From positions 3,472,001 through 3,536,000 of the forward strand of contig NZ_BAABED010000001.1 of the NCBI RefSeq assembly GCF_039539965.1: a stretch of DNA of 64,000 bases, given 5' to 3'. Origin of the DNA: Arthrobacter methylotrophus (GTDB lineage Bacteria; Actinomycetota; Actinomycetes; Actinomycetales; Micrococcaceae). Shown piece by piece: positions 32,439-40,311 of this stretch (the stretch's first letter is position 1; the number at the start of each line of letters is the position of its first letter). The notes under the pieces are model-generated. The model made no database searches. It saw nothing but the letters and a program-made list of their open reading frames with translations, and was not told the origin of the DNA. Both the position numbers and the translations under genes were made by a program.

Positions 32439-34352
32439 CTACAGCTCCGGAACAGCTTCCTGGGCCACGGCCGTGGCCTCCGCGAATTGCGTGTTATACA
32501 GCTCAGCGTAGCGGCCGTCCGCGGCGAGAAGCTCCGCGTGTGTTCCGCGCTCAACGATCGAGCCGTCCTCCACCACCAGGATGACATCGGCGGCCCGGAT
32601 GGTGGAGAGCCGGTGAGCGATCACGACGGCGGTGCGCCCTTCGAGCGCCTCGCCCAGGGCCGCCTGGACGGCGGCTTCGCTCGTGGAATCCAAAGCTGCC
32701 GTGGCTTCGTCCAGAATGACGACGCTTGGCTGGGCGATAAGGAGGCGGGCAATGGTAAGGCGCTGGCGTTCCCCTCCGGAAAGACGGTAGCCGCGCTCCC
32801 CCACCACGGTCTCCAAGCCATCCGGCAGCGAGCGGACCATCGTTTCGAGGCGGGCGCGCCGGAGGACTTCCCACATTTCCTCGTCCGTCGCTCCAGGCCG
32901 GGCCAGCCTCAAATTGGAGGCGATGCTTTCGTGGAACAGGTGTCCGTCCTGCGTGACCATGCCCAGGGTTGCCCGGAGGGAATCGAACGTGGCATCCCGG
33001 ATGTCCAGTCCGGTACCCGGCCCGTGCCCGCCGAGGCGCACGGCGCCGGAATCGACGTCGTACAGGCGGGACAGCAACTGGGCCACCGTGGACTTGCCCG
33101 CGCCGGAGGACCCCACCAGGGCCACGGTCTGGCCGGGTTCCACGCGGAAGGTGATGCCGTGAAGGACTTCTTCTCCTCCGCGGGTGTCCAGCGTGGCCAC
33201 TTCCTCAAGGGACGCGAGGGATACTTTGTCCGCGGACGGGTAGGCAAAACGGACGTCGTCGAACTCCACCGCAACCGGTCCTGAGGGCACAGCCACAGCG
33301 TCCGGCTTCTCCTGGATGAGCGGCTCAAGATCCAGGATCTCGAAGACCCGCTCGAAGCTGACCAGCGCGCTCATGACCTCCACGTGGGCGCTGGAGAGCG
33401 CCGTGAGCGGCGCATAGAGGCGGGTGAGCAGCAGCGCCAGCACGACGACGTCGCCCGCTGCCAGCTGCCCGCCGAGGGCCAGCCAACCGCCCAATCCATA
33501 AACGAGCGCGAGGGCGAGGGCCGAAACCAGCGTCAGAGCGGTGATGAACGTGAACTGCAACATGGCGGTGCGGACACCGATGTCCCGCACACGGCCCGCA
33601 CGCAGGGCGAACTCGGCGGACTCTTCGTCCGGACGGCCGAACAGTTTAACGAGCGTGGCGCCGGGTGCGGAGAAACGCTCCGTCATCTGGGTTCCCATAG
33701 CTGCGTTGTGGGACGCTGCTTCGCGCCGGAGATCGGCCAATTTCGAGCCCATGCGGCGCGCAGGAATGAGGAAGATCGGCAACAACACCATCGCCAGCAC
33801 GGTGACCAGCCACGAGGTGTTGAGCATGACCAAGAGGGTCAAGACCAACGACACGATGTTGCTGACCACTCCGGAGAGGGTGCCTGCGAAAGCCGACTGG
33901 GCGCCGATGACGTCGTTGTTGAGCCGGCTGACGAGGGCACCGGTACGGGTCCTGGTGAAGAACGCGATGGGCATGCGCTGCACATGGTCGAACACGCGCG
34001 TCCGCAGATCCACGATCACGCCTTCGCCGATCACCGAGGACAGCCAGCGGGTCAACAATCCCACCCCGGCATCAGCGACGGCCACGGCGGCGATGAGTCC
34101 GGCCAGCCCTATCACGACGTCCGCGCCTGAACGGGCGATGATCGCGTTTACCACCTTGCCGGCCAGCACCGGGGTGGCCACGGCAAGGAAAGCACCGGCA
34201 ATGGAGGCCATCACGAAGGCGATCAGCTTGTTGCGGTACGGTTTGGCGAACGCGAGCACGCGTTTGATGGTTTCCCGGGAGAACGGCTGGGAGCCGCTCT
34301 TGGCGCGGGTGATGTTGTAGAGCGAGCGCCAGGCGACGCCATCCATGCTCAT
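32439..34352 (-). CDS. ABC exporter, fused permease-ATPase
   Basis: 637 residues. Six-helix ABC_membrane domain (about 35-310) and a nucleotide-binding domain with GSSGAGKST (Walker A), signature LSGGERQRL, VVILDEATAALDS (Walker B) and the IAHRLST switch histidine. It works as a dimer and exports lipids or drugs. Its ATG (34352) overlaps the stop of the ABC-F gene, so both are translated together under one leader. Pairing with a ribosome-protection-type ABC-F suggests a role in antibiotic tolerance; the substrate is unknown. Confidence 0.93.
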   Translation of the reverse strand: MSMDGVAWRSLYNITRAKSGSQPFSRETIKRVLAFAKPYRNKLIAFVMASIAGAFLAVATPVLAGKVVNAIIARSGADVVIGLAGLIAAVAVADAGVGLLTRWLSSVIGEGVIVDLRTRVFDHVQRMPIAFFTRTRTGALVSRLNNDVIGAQSAFAGTLSGVVSNIVSLVLTLLVMLNTSWLVTVLAMVLLPIFLIPARRMGSKLADLRREAASHNAAMGTQMTERFSAPGATLVKLFGRPDEESAEFALRAGRVRDIGVRTAMLQFTFITALTLVSALALALVYGLGGWLALGGQLAAGDVVVLALLLTRLYAPLTALSSAHVEVMSALVSFERVFEILDLEPLIQEKPDAVAVPSGPVAVEFDDVRFAYPSADKVSLASLEEVATLDTRGGEEVLHGITFRVEPGQTVALVGSSGAGKSTVAQLLSRLYDVDSGAVRLGGHGPGTGLDIRDATFDSLRATLGMVTQDGHLFHESIASNLRLARPGATDEEMWEVLRRARLETMVRSLPDGLETVVGERGYRLSGGERQRLTIARLLIAQPSVVILDEATAALDSTSEAAVQAALGEALEGRTAVVIAHRLSTIRAADVILVVEDGSIVERGTHAELLAADGRYAELYNTQFAEATAVAQEAVPEL

Positions 34353-36019
34353 GGCTTGTGATTCCCCATTCCGGAAGTGTGGTGCAATTCGGTCACGGTG
34401 CCGTTGTCAAGGTGCCAGCGGGAATCGAGCCGGACGTTTTCAAGCAAACGGCGATCGTGCGTGACCAGCAAGAGCGCGCCGTCGTAACCGTCGAGCGCTT
34501 CCTCAAGCTGTTCGATAGCCGGCAAGTCAAGGTGATTGGTGGGTTCGTCCAGTACCAGCAGGTTCACACCGCGGGCCTGCAGCAGCGCGAGAGCCGCGCG
34601 GGTGCGTTCGCCGGGAGACAAGGAATCTACGGTACGGGACGTGTGGTCCGCCTTGAGGCCGAACTTTGCCAGAAGGGTGCGGACGTCTGCGGAATTCCAC
34701 TCGCTCAGGACGGCTTCGACGGCGTCTGCCAGGGTGAGATGCCCTGCCAGCAGTCCCCGGGCTTGGTCGATCTCGCCGATCGCCACCGACACGCCCATGG
34801 AGGCGTCTCCGGCGTCGGGCTGTTGGAGTCCCAGCAAGAGCCGCAGGAGGGTGGATTTTCCTGCGCCGTTGGGTCCCGTGATGCCAATGCGTTCGCCGGC
34901 GTTGAGCTGGAGATTGACGGGTCCAAGGGTGAAATCACCTTGATGTGCCACGACGTCCCGCAAGGTTGCCACGACCGAGCTGGAGCGCGGAGCCTGGCCG
35001 ATGCTGAACTGCAGTTGCCATTCCTTGCGGGGCTCTTCCACCTCGTCAAGCCGGGCGATGCGCGATTCCATCTGCCGGACCTTCTGGGCCTGCTTTTCCG
35101 AAGACTCGGCGCTGGCCGCCCGGCGGATTTTGTCATTGTCGGGGTTCTTCTTCATGGCGTTGCGGACACCCTGCGAGCTCCACTCGCGCTGGGTCCGGGC
35201 CCGGGACACAAGATCTGCCTTGGTGTTCGCGAATTCCTCGTAGCGTTCACGGGCGTGCCGCTTTGCCACCGCCCGCTCGTCGAGGAAGGAATCGTATCCG
35301 CCGTCGTAGACCGCCACGCTGTTCTGTGCCAAGTCCAGTTCCAGCACTTTGGTAACGCAACGGGCCAGGAACTCCCGGTCATGCGAGACCAGCACCGCGC
35401 CGCCCCGGAGGCCCTGGACGAATGATTCGAGCCGGGCGAGTCCATCAAGGTCAAGATCGTTGGTGGGTTCGTCGAGGAGCACCACATCGAAGCGGCTCAG
35501 CAGGAGCGCCGCCAGGGCAACGCGGGCGGCCTGCCCGCCGGACAGGTCCGTCATGAGGGCATCCGGACCCGCATCAAGCCCAAGTTCGGCCAAGACCGCG
35601 GGGATCCTGTCCTCAAGGTCCGCGGCTCCCGTTGCCATCCAGCGGTCAAAAGCCAGGGAATAGGCGTCATCGGCGGCGGGAGTTCCGGCGGCGAGGCCCT
35701 CGGCGCCGGCCTCCATCTCGGCCGTGGCCTGAGCACAACCAGTGCGGCGGCCAATGTAGGCGGCAACAGTTTCGCCGGGAGTCCGTTCGTGTTCCTGGGG
35801 CAGCCACCCCACAAAGGAATCGCTCGGAGCGAGGCTGACGGTGCCCTCTTGGGGGCGGTCGGCTCCGGCAAGGATGCGCAGGAGAGTAGATTTCCCGGCA
35901 CCGTTCGCGCCGACAACACCCACGACATCTCCGGGCGCCACTGTGAGGGAGAGCTTCGAGAACAGGGTGCGGTGACCGTGGCCGCCGGAGAGCTCTTTGG
36001 CGACAAGCGTTGCAGTCAT
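34349..36019 (-). CDS. ABC-F ATPase, probable antibiotic-resistance type
   Basis: 556 residues with two ABC cassettes and no membrane domain: Walker A GANGAGKST (about 37-45) and GPNGAGKST (second half), signatures LSGGQAARV and LSPGERTRA, and Walker B LLDEPTND / VLDEPTNH. Between the cassettes is a long charged linker (about 250-330) of the P-site tRNA-interacting type. ABC-F proteins bind the ribosomal E site; many protect against macrolides, lincosamides or pleuromutilins. The start ATG (36019) overlaps the stop of a 47-codon leader ORF that contains an attenuator hairpin, the arrangement used by drug-induced ABC-F genes. Confidence 0.92.
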   Translation of the reverse strand: MTATLVAKELSGGHGHRTLFSKLSLTVAPGDVVGVVGANGAGKSTLLRILAGADRPQEGTVSLAPSDSFVGWLPQEHERTPGETVAAYIGRRTGCAQATAEMEAGAEGLAAGTPAADDAYSLAFDRWMATGAADLEDRIPAVLAELGLDAGPDALMTDLSGGQAARVALAALLLSRFDVVLLDEPTNDLDLDGLARLESFVQGLRGGAVLVSHDREFLARCVTKVLELDLAQNSVAVYDGGYDSFLDERAVAKRHARERYEEFANTKADLVSRARTQREWSSQGVRNAMKKNPDNDKIRRAASAESSEKQAQKVRQMESRIARLDEVEEPRKEWQLQFSIGQAPRSSSVVATLRDVVAHQGDFTLGPVNLQLNAGERIGITGPNGAGKSTLLRLLLGLQQPDAGDASMGVSVAIGEIDQARGLLAGHLTLADAVEAVLSEWNSADVRTLLAKFGLKADHTSRTVDSLSPGERTRAALALLQARGVNLLVLDEPTNHLDLPAIEQLEEALDGYDGALLLVTHDRRLLENVRLDSRWHLDNGTVTELHHTSGMGNHKP

Positions 36020-36159
36020 TGCTCTATCCTCTCACTGCTCCGCGCCGGGGCGGAAAGGCCTGCCGCGACAGGCTTGTCGCGCGAAAGGCCGGGGCATGAA
36101 AGAACCCGCCGGTCCGTACTTGGGGGGTGTGCGGACCAGCGGGTTCGAGAATCAAGCAT
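36016..36159 (-). CDS. 47-residue leader peptide ORF of the ABC-F operon
   Basis: An open frame from ATG 36159 encodes MLDSRTRWSAHPPST and then a basic Pro/Ala/Arg-rich part. It ends in TGA overlapping the ABC-F start (ATGA at 36016-36019). Codons 6-21 run through the attenuator stem (36102-36146). The leader is too short to be a conventional gene; its role would be to let ribosome position sense a drug. No strong ribosome site is seen before ATG 36159; TACGAT about 15-20 bp upstream may be a -10 box, so the leader could be nearly leaderless. Expression is unproven. Confidence 0.55.
   Translation of the reverse strand: MLDSRTRWSAHPPSTDRRVLSCPGLSRDKPVAAGLSAPARSSERIEQ
36064..36146 (-). promoter_or_regulatory. 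Attenuator in the ABC-F leader
   Basis: Two RNA hairpins on the minus strand. The first (36132-36146 with 36102-36116) is a 15-bp stem with one mismatch, followed by TTTC like an intrinsic terminator. The second (CGCGACA/TGTCGCG, 36064-36081) lies closer to the ABC-F start. Both are inside the leader ORF, so a stalled ribosome could prevent the first from forming. Ribosome-mediated attenuation is known for other ABC-F resistance genes; here it is inferred. Confidence 0.6.
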
Positions 36160-36243
36160 AATTCAATGTGCCCGCATCGTAAAATCGAACTCACCGTCCT
36201 CTCGGAATCCGCCCGCCAGAAACGGCCCATCAGAAAGTGGTTC

Positions 36244-36969
36244 ATGCCCCTCCCCTCCAAGGCGTTCCAACGCTGGCTGCACGGGATTGCCCCGAACACC
36301 AGCACGGCCGATGTCTGCCGCTTTTCGGGAGTGAAACGCACTACGCTGGCCCAGCAATTGGTCCGCGGCAAGGTGGCTGAGAGCTCACTCGTGAGCATCA
36401 GCCGGGCCTTCGACATGAATCCCTTCGATGCCTTGGCCCAATTCGAGGCCTACGCCGCGCTTGGCGGATCTCCGGTTCCACCCACTGACGCGGAACTCGT
36501 CAGCCAGATCTCCACCATGGATCTGTTGCGGGCCGTCGTGCAGCGCTCCGAGCCCAGGGACGCCGTCCAGCCGCTCGTCCTGGCAGACACACCACATCTG
36601 AGTTCAGTCAGAAATTGGGTGGATGCGATCGACGACGGCGAGCTTCGCCACCGGGTCAGTGAAGCCACCGGGATCGCCCCGCAAAACTACTCCGCGCACC
36701 TGACTGCCAACCGGCTGCCACCGGAACTGGCCTTGGCAACATCACGCGCCGCCGGCGTCGGACCTGCCGGAGGCCTCGTGGCGAGCGGCCTCGTCACGGA
36801 GGCCGAAGCCGGCTGGCCCGAGGGCGCGCGGCAGGAGGCGTTGGAACGGATGACGGAAGGCGAGCTGGCGCTGCTGGCCGGCGAACGACTGCTGGCGCTT
36901 GGCAAGTCCTTGCGCCGCCACGAGCATGAGCTCGACCACGCCACCAGAATCTGGGAGAACCTGGGATGA
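36244..36969 (+). CDS. HTH (XRE-like) regulatory protein of unknown target
   Basis: 241 residues from ATG 36244; the frame is open upstream to 36127, with ATG 36166 as another choice, and no start has a strong ribosome site. Residues about 17-55 (TADVCRFSGVKRTTLAQQLVRGKVAESSLVSISRAF) look like an XRE-type helix-turn-helix. A second similar pattern (RVSEATGIAPQNYSAHLTANRLPPELALATSRAAG) may be another HTH-like unit. The C-terminus has a Glu/Arg-rich helix. It overlaps the following membrane-protein gene by ATGA, so they form a pair, and it is divergent from the ABC-F leader, which it might regulate. Confidence 0.72.
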   Translation: MPLPSKAFQRWLHGIAPNTSTADVCRFSGVKRTTLAQQLVRGKVAESSLVSISRAFDMNPFDALAQFEAYAALGGSPVPPTDAELVSQISTMDLLRAVVQRSEPRDAVQPLVLADTPHLSSVRNWVDAIDDGELRHRVSEATGIAPQNYSAHLTANRLPPELALATSRAAGVGPAGGLVASGLVTEAEAGWPEGARQEALERMTEGELALLAGERLLALGKSLRRHEHELDHATRIWENLG

Positions 36970-37685
36970 CCACCGTCTTGTCGTGGGCCACGCTGTGCGT
37001 TTGCCTCACCCTGACCGCTATTCGCATTCCCAGCGCCGTCCGGGGCGAGAACCGGCTGATGTTCCACCTGTTCGCACTCATTTCCGCCGACATCCTACTG
37101 AGCATCGAGGGCCCGTACCTGTTCGTCGACCAACTGCTGGGCGGCTTCAATCTATGCAACCTGCTGCTTCGGTTCATGCTCTACGGGACGTTCCTGCTTC
37201 TAGGGTTTAAGGTGGCCAAGGCCTTTGGCTCGCCCGGAGGGGAACGCGCCATTTGGGGGCCCCTGGGCTTTGCGGTCCTGGGGACCACCGCGGTCTTGAC
37301 AGCTTGCTTTTTCTTCTCGATGGACACCGCCGGCTCCACAGTGGGCCTGAATGACCTGGATCCGGGGATACCCCTGGCATTCTATGCAGCCTTGGGACGC
37401 TTCTATCCGGGATACGTTGCCGCATGCCTGGTACCGGGCATCTGGCGCTCGGTGCGGCTTCCCGGTCCGGCTGTGCTGCGGGCTGCCTCGGCGACGCTGC
37501 TCCTGAGCCTGGCATTGCTGCTCGTTTCGCAGCTCTTTCCACTGGTGCCGGAATCGAATACTTGGCTGCGGCCGCTCATCAATTATTCGGCTGCCTTGGC
37601 GAGTGCGTTTGCCTTGGCGGGCATCTGGCTGTCCAAAGCCATTGCGCGCCGGACCAGCCGCGCGGTAACGTCAACGAAACACTAA
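36966..37685 (+). CDS. Seven-pass membrane protein coupled to the HTH gene
   Basis: 239 residues with about seven hydrophobic segments starting at the N-terminus (VLSWATLCVCLTLTAI) and a final basic tail (KAIARRTSRAV). No catalytic motif is seen and I recognise no family. The start ATG lies inside the stop of the HTH protein gene, implying joint translation. A membrane sensor controlling or controlled by the HTH partner is one possibility, which is inference. About 140 bp downstream is a terminator-like hairpin at 37826-37868. Confidence 0.72.
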   Translation: MTTVLSWATLCVCLTLTAIRIPSAVRGENRLMFHLFALISADILLSIEGPYLFVDQLLGGFNLCNLLLRFMLYGTFLLLGFKVAKAFGSPGGERAIWGPLGFAVLGTTAVLTACFFFSMDTAGSTVGLNDLDPGIPLAFYAALGRFYPGYVAACLVPGIWRSVRLPGPAVLRAASATLLLSLALLLVSQLFPLVPESNTWLRPLINYSAALASAFALAGIWLSKAIARRTSRAVTSTKH

Positions 37686-37825
37686 AACATACCGCGTAAC
37701 CTCTTTCACATTTCCATTATATCGTGCCATAATTATGAATGTGTGAATGCGACGCAGCCTGACCTTTGAATCAATGAACGGGTTTCCAGGGTTCGTGGCG
37801 CGTGCAGGATCACATTTGGGGGGAT

Positions 37826-37868
37826 GAGTGGTGGCGGCCTGTTGGGGACCGCCCCCACTCAGCCTTTT
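37826..37868 (+). terminator. Terminator-like hairpin upstream of the binding-protein gene
   Basis: A 12-bp stem with one mismatch (37826-37837 with 37849-37860) around an 11-nt loop, followed by AGCCTTTT. It may end the HTH/membrane-protein transcript, or attenuate the ABC transporter operon whose first codon is about 50 bp further on. Confidence 0.55.
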
Positions 37869-37928
37869 AAGGGGCCTTCCGCCCACGGCGCGGGCGGCCG
37901 GAACGGAGCGGTGACTAAGATGGCTTTC

Positions 37929-38746
37929 ATGAAGAGCCTGCCACTCGCCGTACAGCACTGTCCGCAACCCTTGCCGCCGTCGCGCTGGCATTGACCGCTT
38001 GTGGCGGTGGGTCATCACCGTCTTCGACGTCCGGCGCAGACACCTCCCTGTCCGACATCAAATCCAAGGGCGAGATCGTCATTGCCACCGAGGGCACGTA
38101 CCGGCCCTTCAGCTTCCACGAAAACGGAGCGGGTCCGCTCACGGGCTTCGACGTCGAAACCGCACAGGCCGTGGCCGGCAAGCTCGGAGTGAAGGCGACG
38201 TTCCAGGAAACCCAGTTCGATGGCATCTTCGCCGGACTTGATGCCAAGCGCTTCGACACCATCGCAAACCAGATCTCCATCAATCCCGAGCGCACGGCCA
38301 AGTACGACTTCTCCGCGCCGTACACGGTGTCCAACGGCGTCGTGGTGACCAAGTCGGACAACACTTCCATCAACAGCTTCGCCGACCTCAAAGGCAAGAC
38401 CACTGCCCAGTCGCTGACCAGCAACTTCTACAAGATGGCAGTCGACGCCGGCGCCAACGTCCAGTCCGTCGAAGGCTGGGCTCAAGCCGCGACCCTGGTC
38501 CGTCAAGGCCGCGTCGACGCCACCGTCAACGACAAGCTGACCTACCTCGACTATGCAAAGACCACTCCGGATTCCGGCTTGAAGATCGCGGCGGAGACCA
38601 CAGACAAGACGCAGAGCGCCATGGTCTTCCGCAAAGGATCCACCGAGCTCAAGGCCGCCGTGGACAAAGCCCTGACGGATCTTCGTGCAGACGGCACCCT
38701 GGCCAAGATTTCCGAGAAGTATTTCGGCGCAGACGTCACCAAGTAG
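37929..38746 (+). pseudogene. Amino-acid ABC substrate-binding lipoprotein with frameshifted signal peptide
   Basis: The frame ending at 38746 encodes a complete bacterial extracellular solute-binding domain of family 3: GEIVIATEGTYRPFSFHENG, GFDVETAQAVAGKLG, FDTIANQISINPERTAKYDFSAPY. Upstream the same frame reads LSATLAAVALALTACGGGSS, a lipoprotein signal with lipobox LTAC, but has no ATG/GTG before a stop. The expected start MKS... is ATG 37929 in another frame; one extra base near 37938-37941 would join them as MKSxATRRTALSATL. So a one-base deletion, or a sequencing error, has cut the signal peptide. A TTG inside the lipobox (37991) would give only an unexported protein. Permease and ATPase genes follow. 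Confidence 0.75.
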
Positions 38747-38761
38747 TCGGCGGCCAAACAG

Positions 38762-39427
38762 ATGACCTTCAACTGGGATCTCGTCTGGAGTTCCTTCGGG
38801 CCCATCGTCGGCGGCGCCGTCACGGGTACCATCCCCCTGACCCTGGCCTCGTTCGCCCTGGGCTTGGCCTTGGCCCTGCTGGTTGCCCTGTTGCGCTTGA
38901 GCCCCAACCGGGTGCTTTCCGGCGTCGCACGTTTCTACGTCTCGGTGATCCGCGGGACTCCCCTGCTGGTGCAGTTGTTCGTGATCTTCTACGGCCTCCC
39001 AAGCCTCGGCGTGAAGCTGGAGCCGTGGCCCAGCGCCATCATCGCGTTTTCCCTCAACGTAGGCGGTTACGCTGCCGAGGTCATCCGTGCCGCGATCCTC
39101 TCCGTGCCCAAGGGCCAATGGGAAGCCGGGCACACCATCGGAATGTCCAGGCCGCAAACCCTCGTGCGGATCATCCTCCCGCAGGCGGCCAGAGTCTCCG
39201 TGCCCCCGCTGTCGAATACCTTCATTTCCCTCGTGAAGGACACCTCACTGGCTTCGCTCATCCTGGTCACCGAGCTCTTCCGCAACGCCCAGCAGATCGC
39301 TGCTTTCAGCCAGGAGTTCATGATCCTGTACCTCGAATCGGCTTTGGTCTACTGGGTCATTTGCCTTGTCCTCTCCACGGGCCAGTCCGCCCTGGAGCGC
39401 AGATTGGACCGATATGTCGCCCACTGA
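38762..39427 (+). CDS. Amino-acid (cystine-type) ABC transporter permease
   Basis: 221 residues of the HisM/TcyB family: five hydrophobic segments, N-terminal GTIPLTLASFALGLALALLVAL, and the inner-membrane EAA-type loop EAGHTIGMSRPQTLVRIILPQAARV. It begins 16 bp after the binding-protein stop and overlaps the ATPase gene by 14 bp. With those it forms a polar amino-acid importer; the pattern is closest to L-cystine (TcyABC) systems, but other polar amino acids are possible. A single permease gene implies a homodimeric channel. Confidence 0.92.
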   Translation: MTFNWDLVWSSFGPIVGGAVTGTIPLTLASFALGLALALLVALLRLSPNRVLSGVARFYVSVIRGTPLLVQLFVIFYGLPSLGVKLEPWPSAIIAFSLNVGGYAAEVIRAAILSVPKGQWEAGHTIGMSRPQTLVRIILPQAARVSVPPLSNTFISLVKDTSLASLILVTELFRNAQQIAAFSQEFMILYLESALVYWVICLVLSTGQSALERRLDRYVAH

Positions 39428-40241
39428 GCCCAGTAAAGCCTCGCCCGCAGGCACCGGGCTGGTTCTGTCCGCCCGGGACCTTGCCAAAGCCTTCGGCAGC
39501 AACGTCGTGCTGCGCGGGATCGACCTCGATGTCCGCCGCGGCCAAGTGGTTGCGCTGATTGGTCCTTCCGGTTCGGGGAAGACTACCGTCCTGCGATCGC
39601 TCAACGGACTCGAAGTGCCCGACGCCGGTACGGTCACCTTCGGGGACGCCGATGCCGGTACCGTCCGGGGGTCCGGCGCGGGACTGACCCTCGATTTCGC
39701 CGGCGCCGTGAGTAAGCGGGAGATCGCTGCCCTCCGTGACCGCAGTGCCATGGTGTTCCAGCATTACAACCTTTTCCCTCACATGACGGTGCTCAAGAAC
39801 GTCATCGAGGGACCACTCCAAGTCCAGAAGCGACCCCGCGCGGAAGTCGTGGCAGAGGCTGAGCGGCTCCTGGCCAGGGTAGGGCTCGCCGACAAGCGCG
39901 ATGCCTATCCCTTCGAGCTGTCCGGTGGACAGCAACAGCGGGTGGGAATTGTGCGCGCCCTCGCGCTCAAGCCCCAACTGTTGCTCTTCGATGAACCCAC
40001 CTCGGCCCTGGATCCGGAACTCGTGGGTGAAGTGCTTGGAGTCATCAAGGAACTTGCCGACGAAGGCTGGACCATGGTGATCGTGACCCATGAACTCGCT
40101 TTCGCACGCCAGGTGGCGGATGAAGTCATCTTCATGGACGGCGGAGTGGTGGTGGAACGCGGACCCGCTGCGGAGGTCCTGCGTGAGCCGCGGCAGGAAC
40201 GCACCAAGCAATTCGTCAAGCGGCTGCAGCACGAGGTCTAA
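39414..40241 (+). CDS. Amino-acid (cystine-type) ABC transporter ATPase
   Basis: 275 residues from ATG 39414, which overlaps the permease stop; the longer frame to 39366 is buried in the permease gene. ABC motifs are GPSGSGKTT (Walker A), LSGGQQQRVGIVRALA (signature), LLFDEPTSALDPELV (Walker B) and VTHELAFARQVAD (switch). GlnQ/TcyC family, cytoplasmic energy subunit. An insertion of about 20 residues (FGDADAGTVRGSGAGLTLD) lies between Walker A and the Q-loop and is longer than in GlnQ. Followed by the palindromic repeat at 40243-40308. Confidence 0.94.
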   Translation: MSPTEPSKASPAGTGLVLSARDLAKAFGSNVVLRGIDLDVRRGQVVALIGPSGSGKTTVLRSLNGLEVPDAGTVTFGDADAGTVRGSGAGLTLDFAGAVSKREIAALRDRSAMVFQHYNLFPHMTVLKNVIEGPLQVQKRPRAEVVAEAERLLARVGLADKRDAYPFELSGGQQQRVGIVRALALKPQLLLFDEPTSALDPELVGEVLGVIKELADEGWTMVIVTHELAFARQVADEVIFMDGGVVVERGPAAEVLREPRQERTKQFVKRLQHEV

Positions 40242-40242
40242 G

Positions 40243-40308
40243 CCCAACTAACTCGCATTTAATGTCGTTCTGGGGTCCCTAAACGACGTTAACTGCGAGT
40301 CAGTTGGG
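40243..40308. repeat. Palindromic intergenic repeat, copy 2 (27-12-27)
   Basis: Arms 40243-40269 and 40282-40308 pair with three mismatches or wobbles around a 12-nt loop; same geometry and terminal sequence (CCCAACT...TGTCGTT) as 8773-8838. It fills the gap between the convergent ABC ATPase and alpha-mannosidase genes, two bases from the former and four from the latter, where it could serve both as terminator. Confidence 0.85.
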
Positions 40309-40311
40309 TAG

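Noticed and set aside
37690..37920. Riboswitch (S-box or similar) before the cystine-type transporter
   Set aside because: Apart from one terminator-like hairpin I could not match conserved riboswitch elements.
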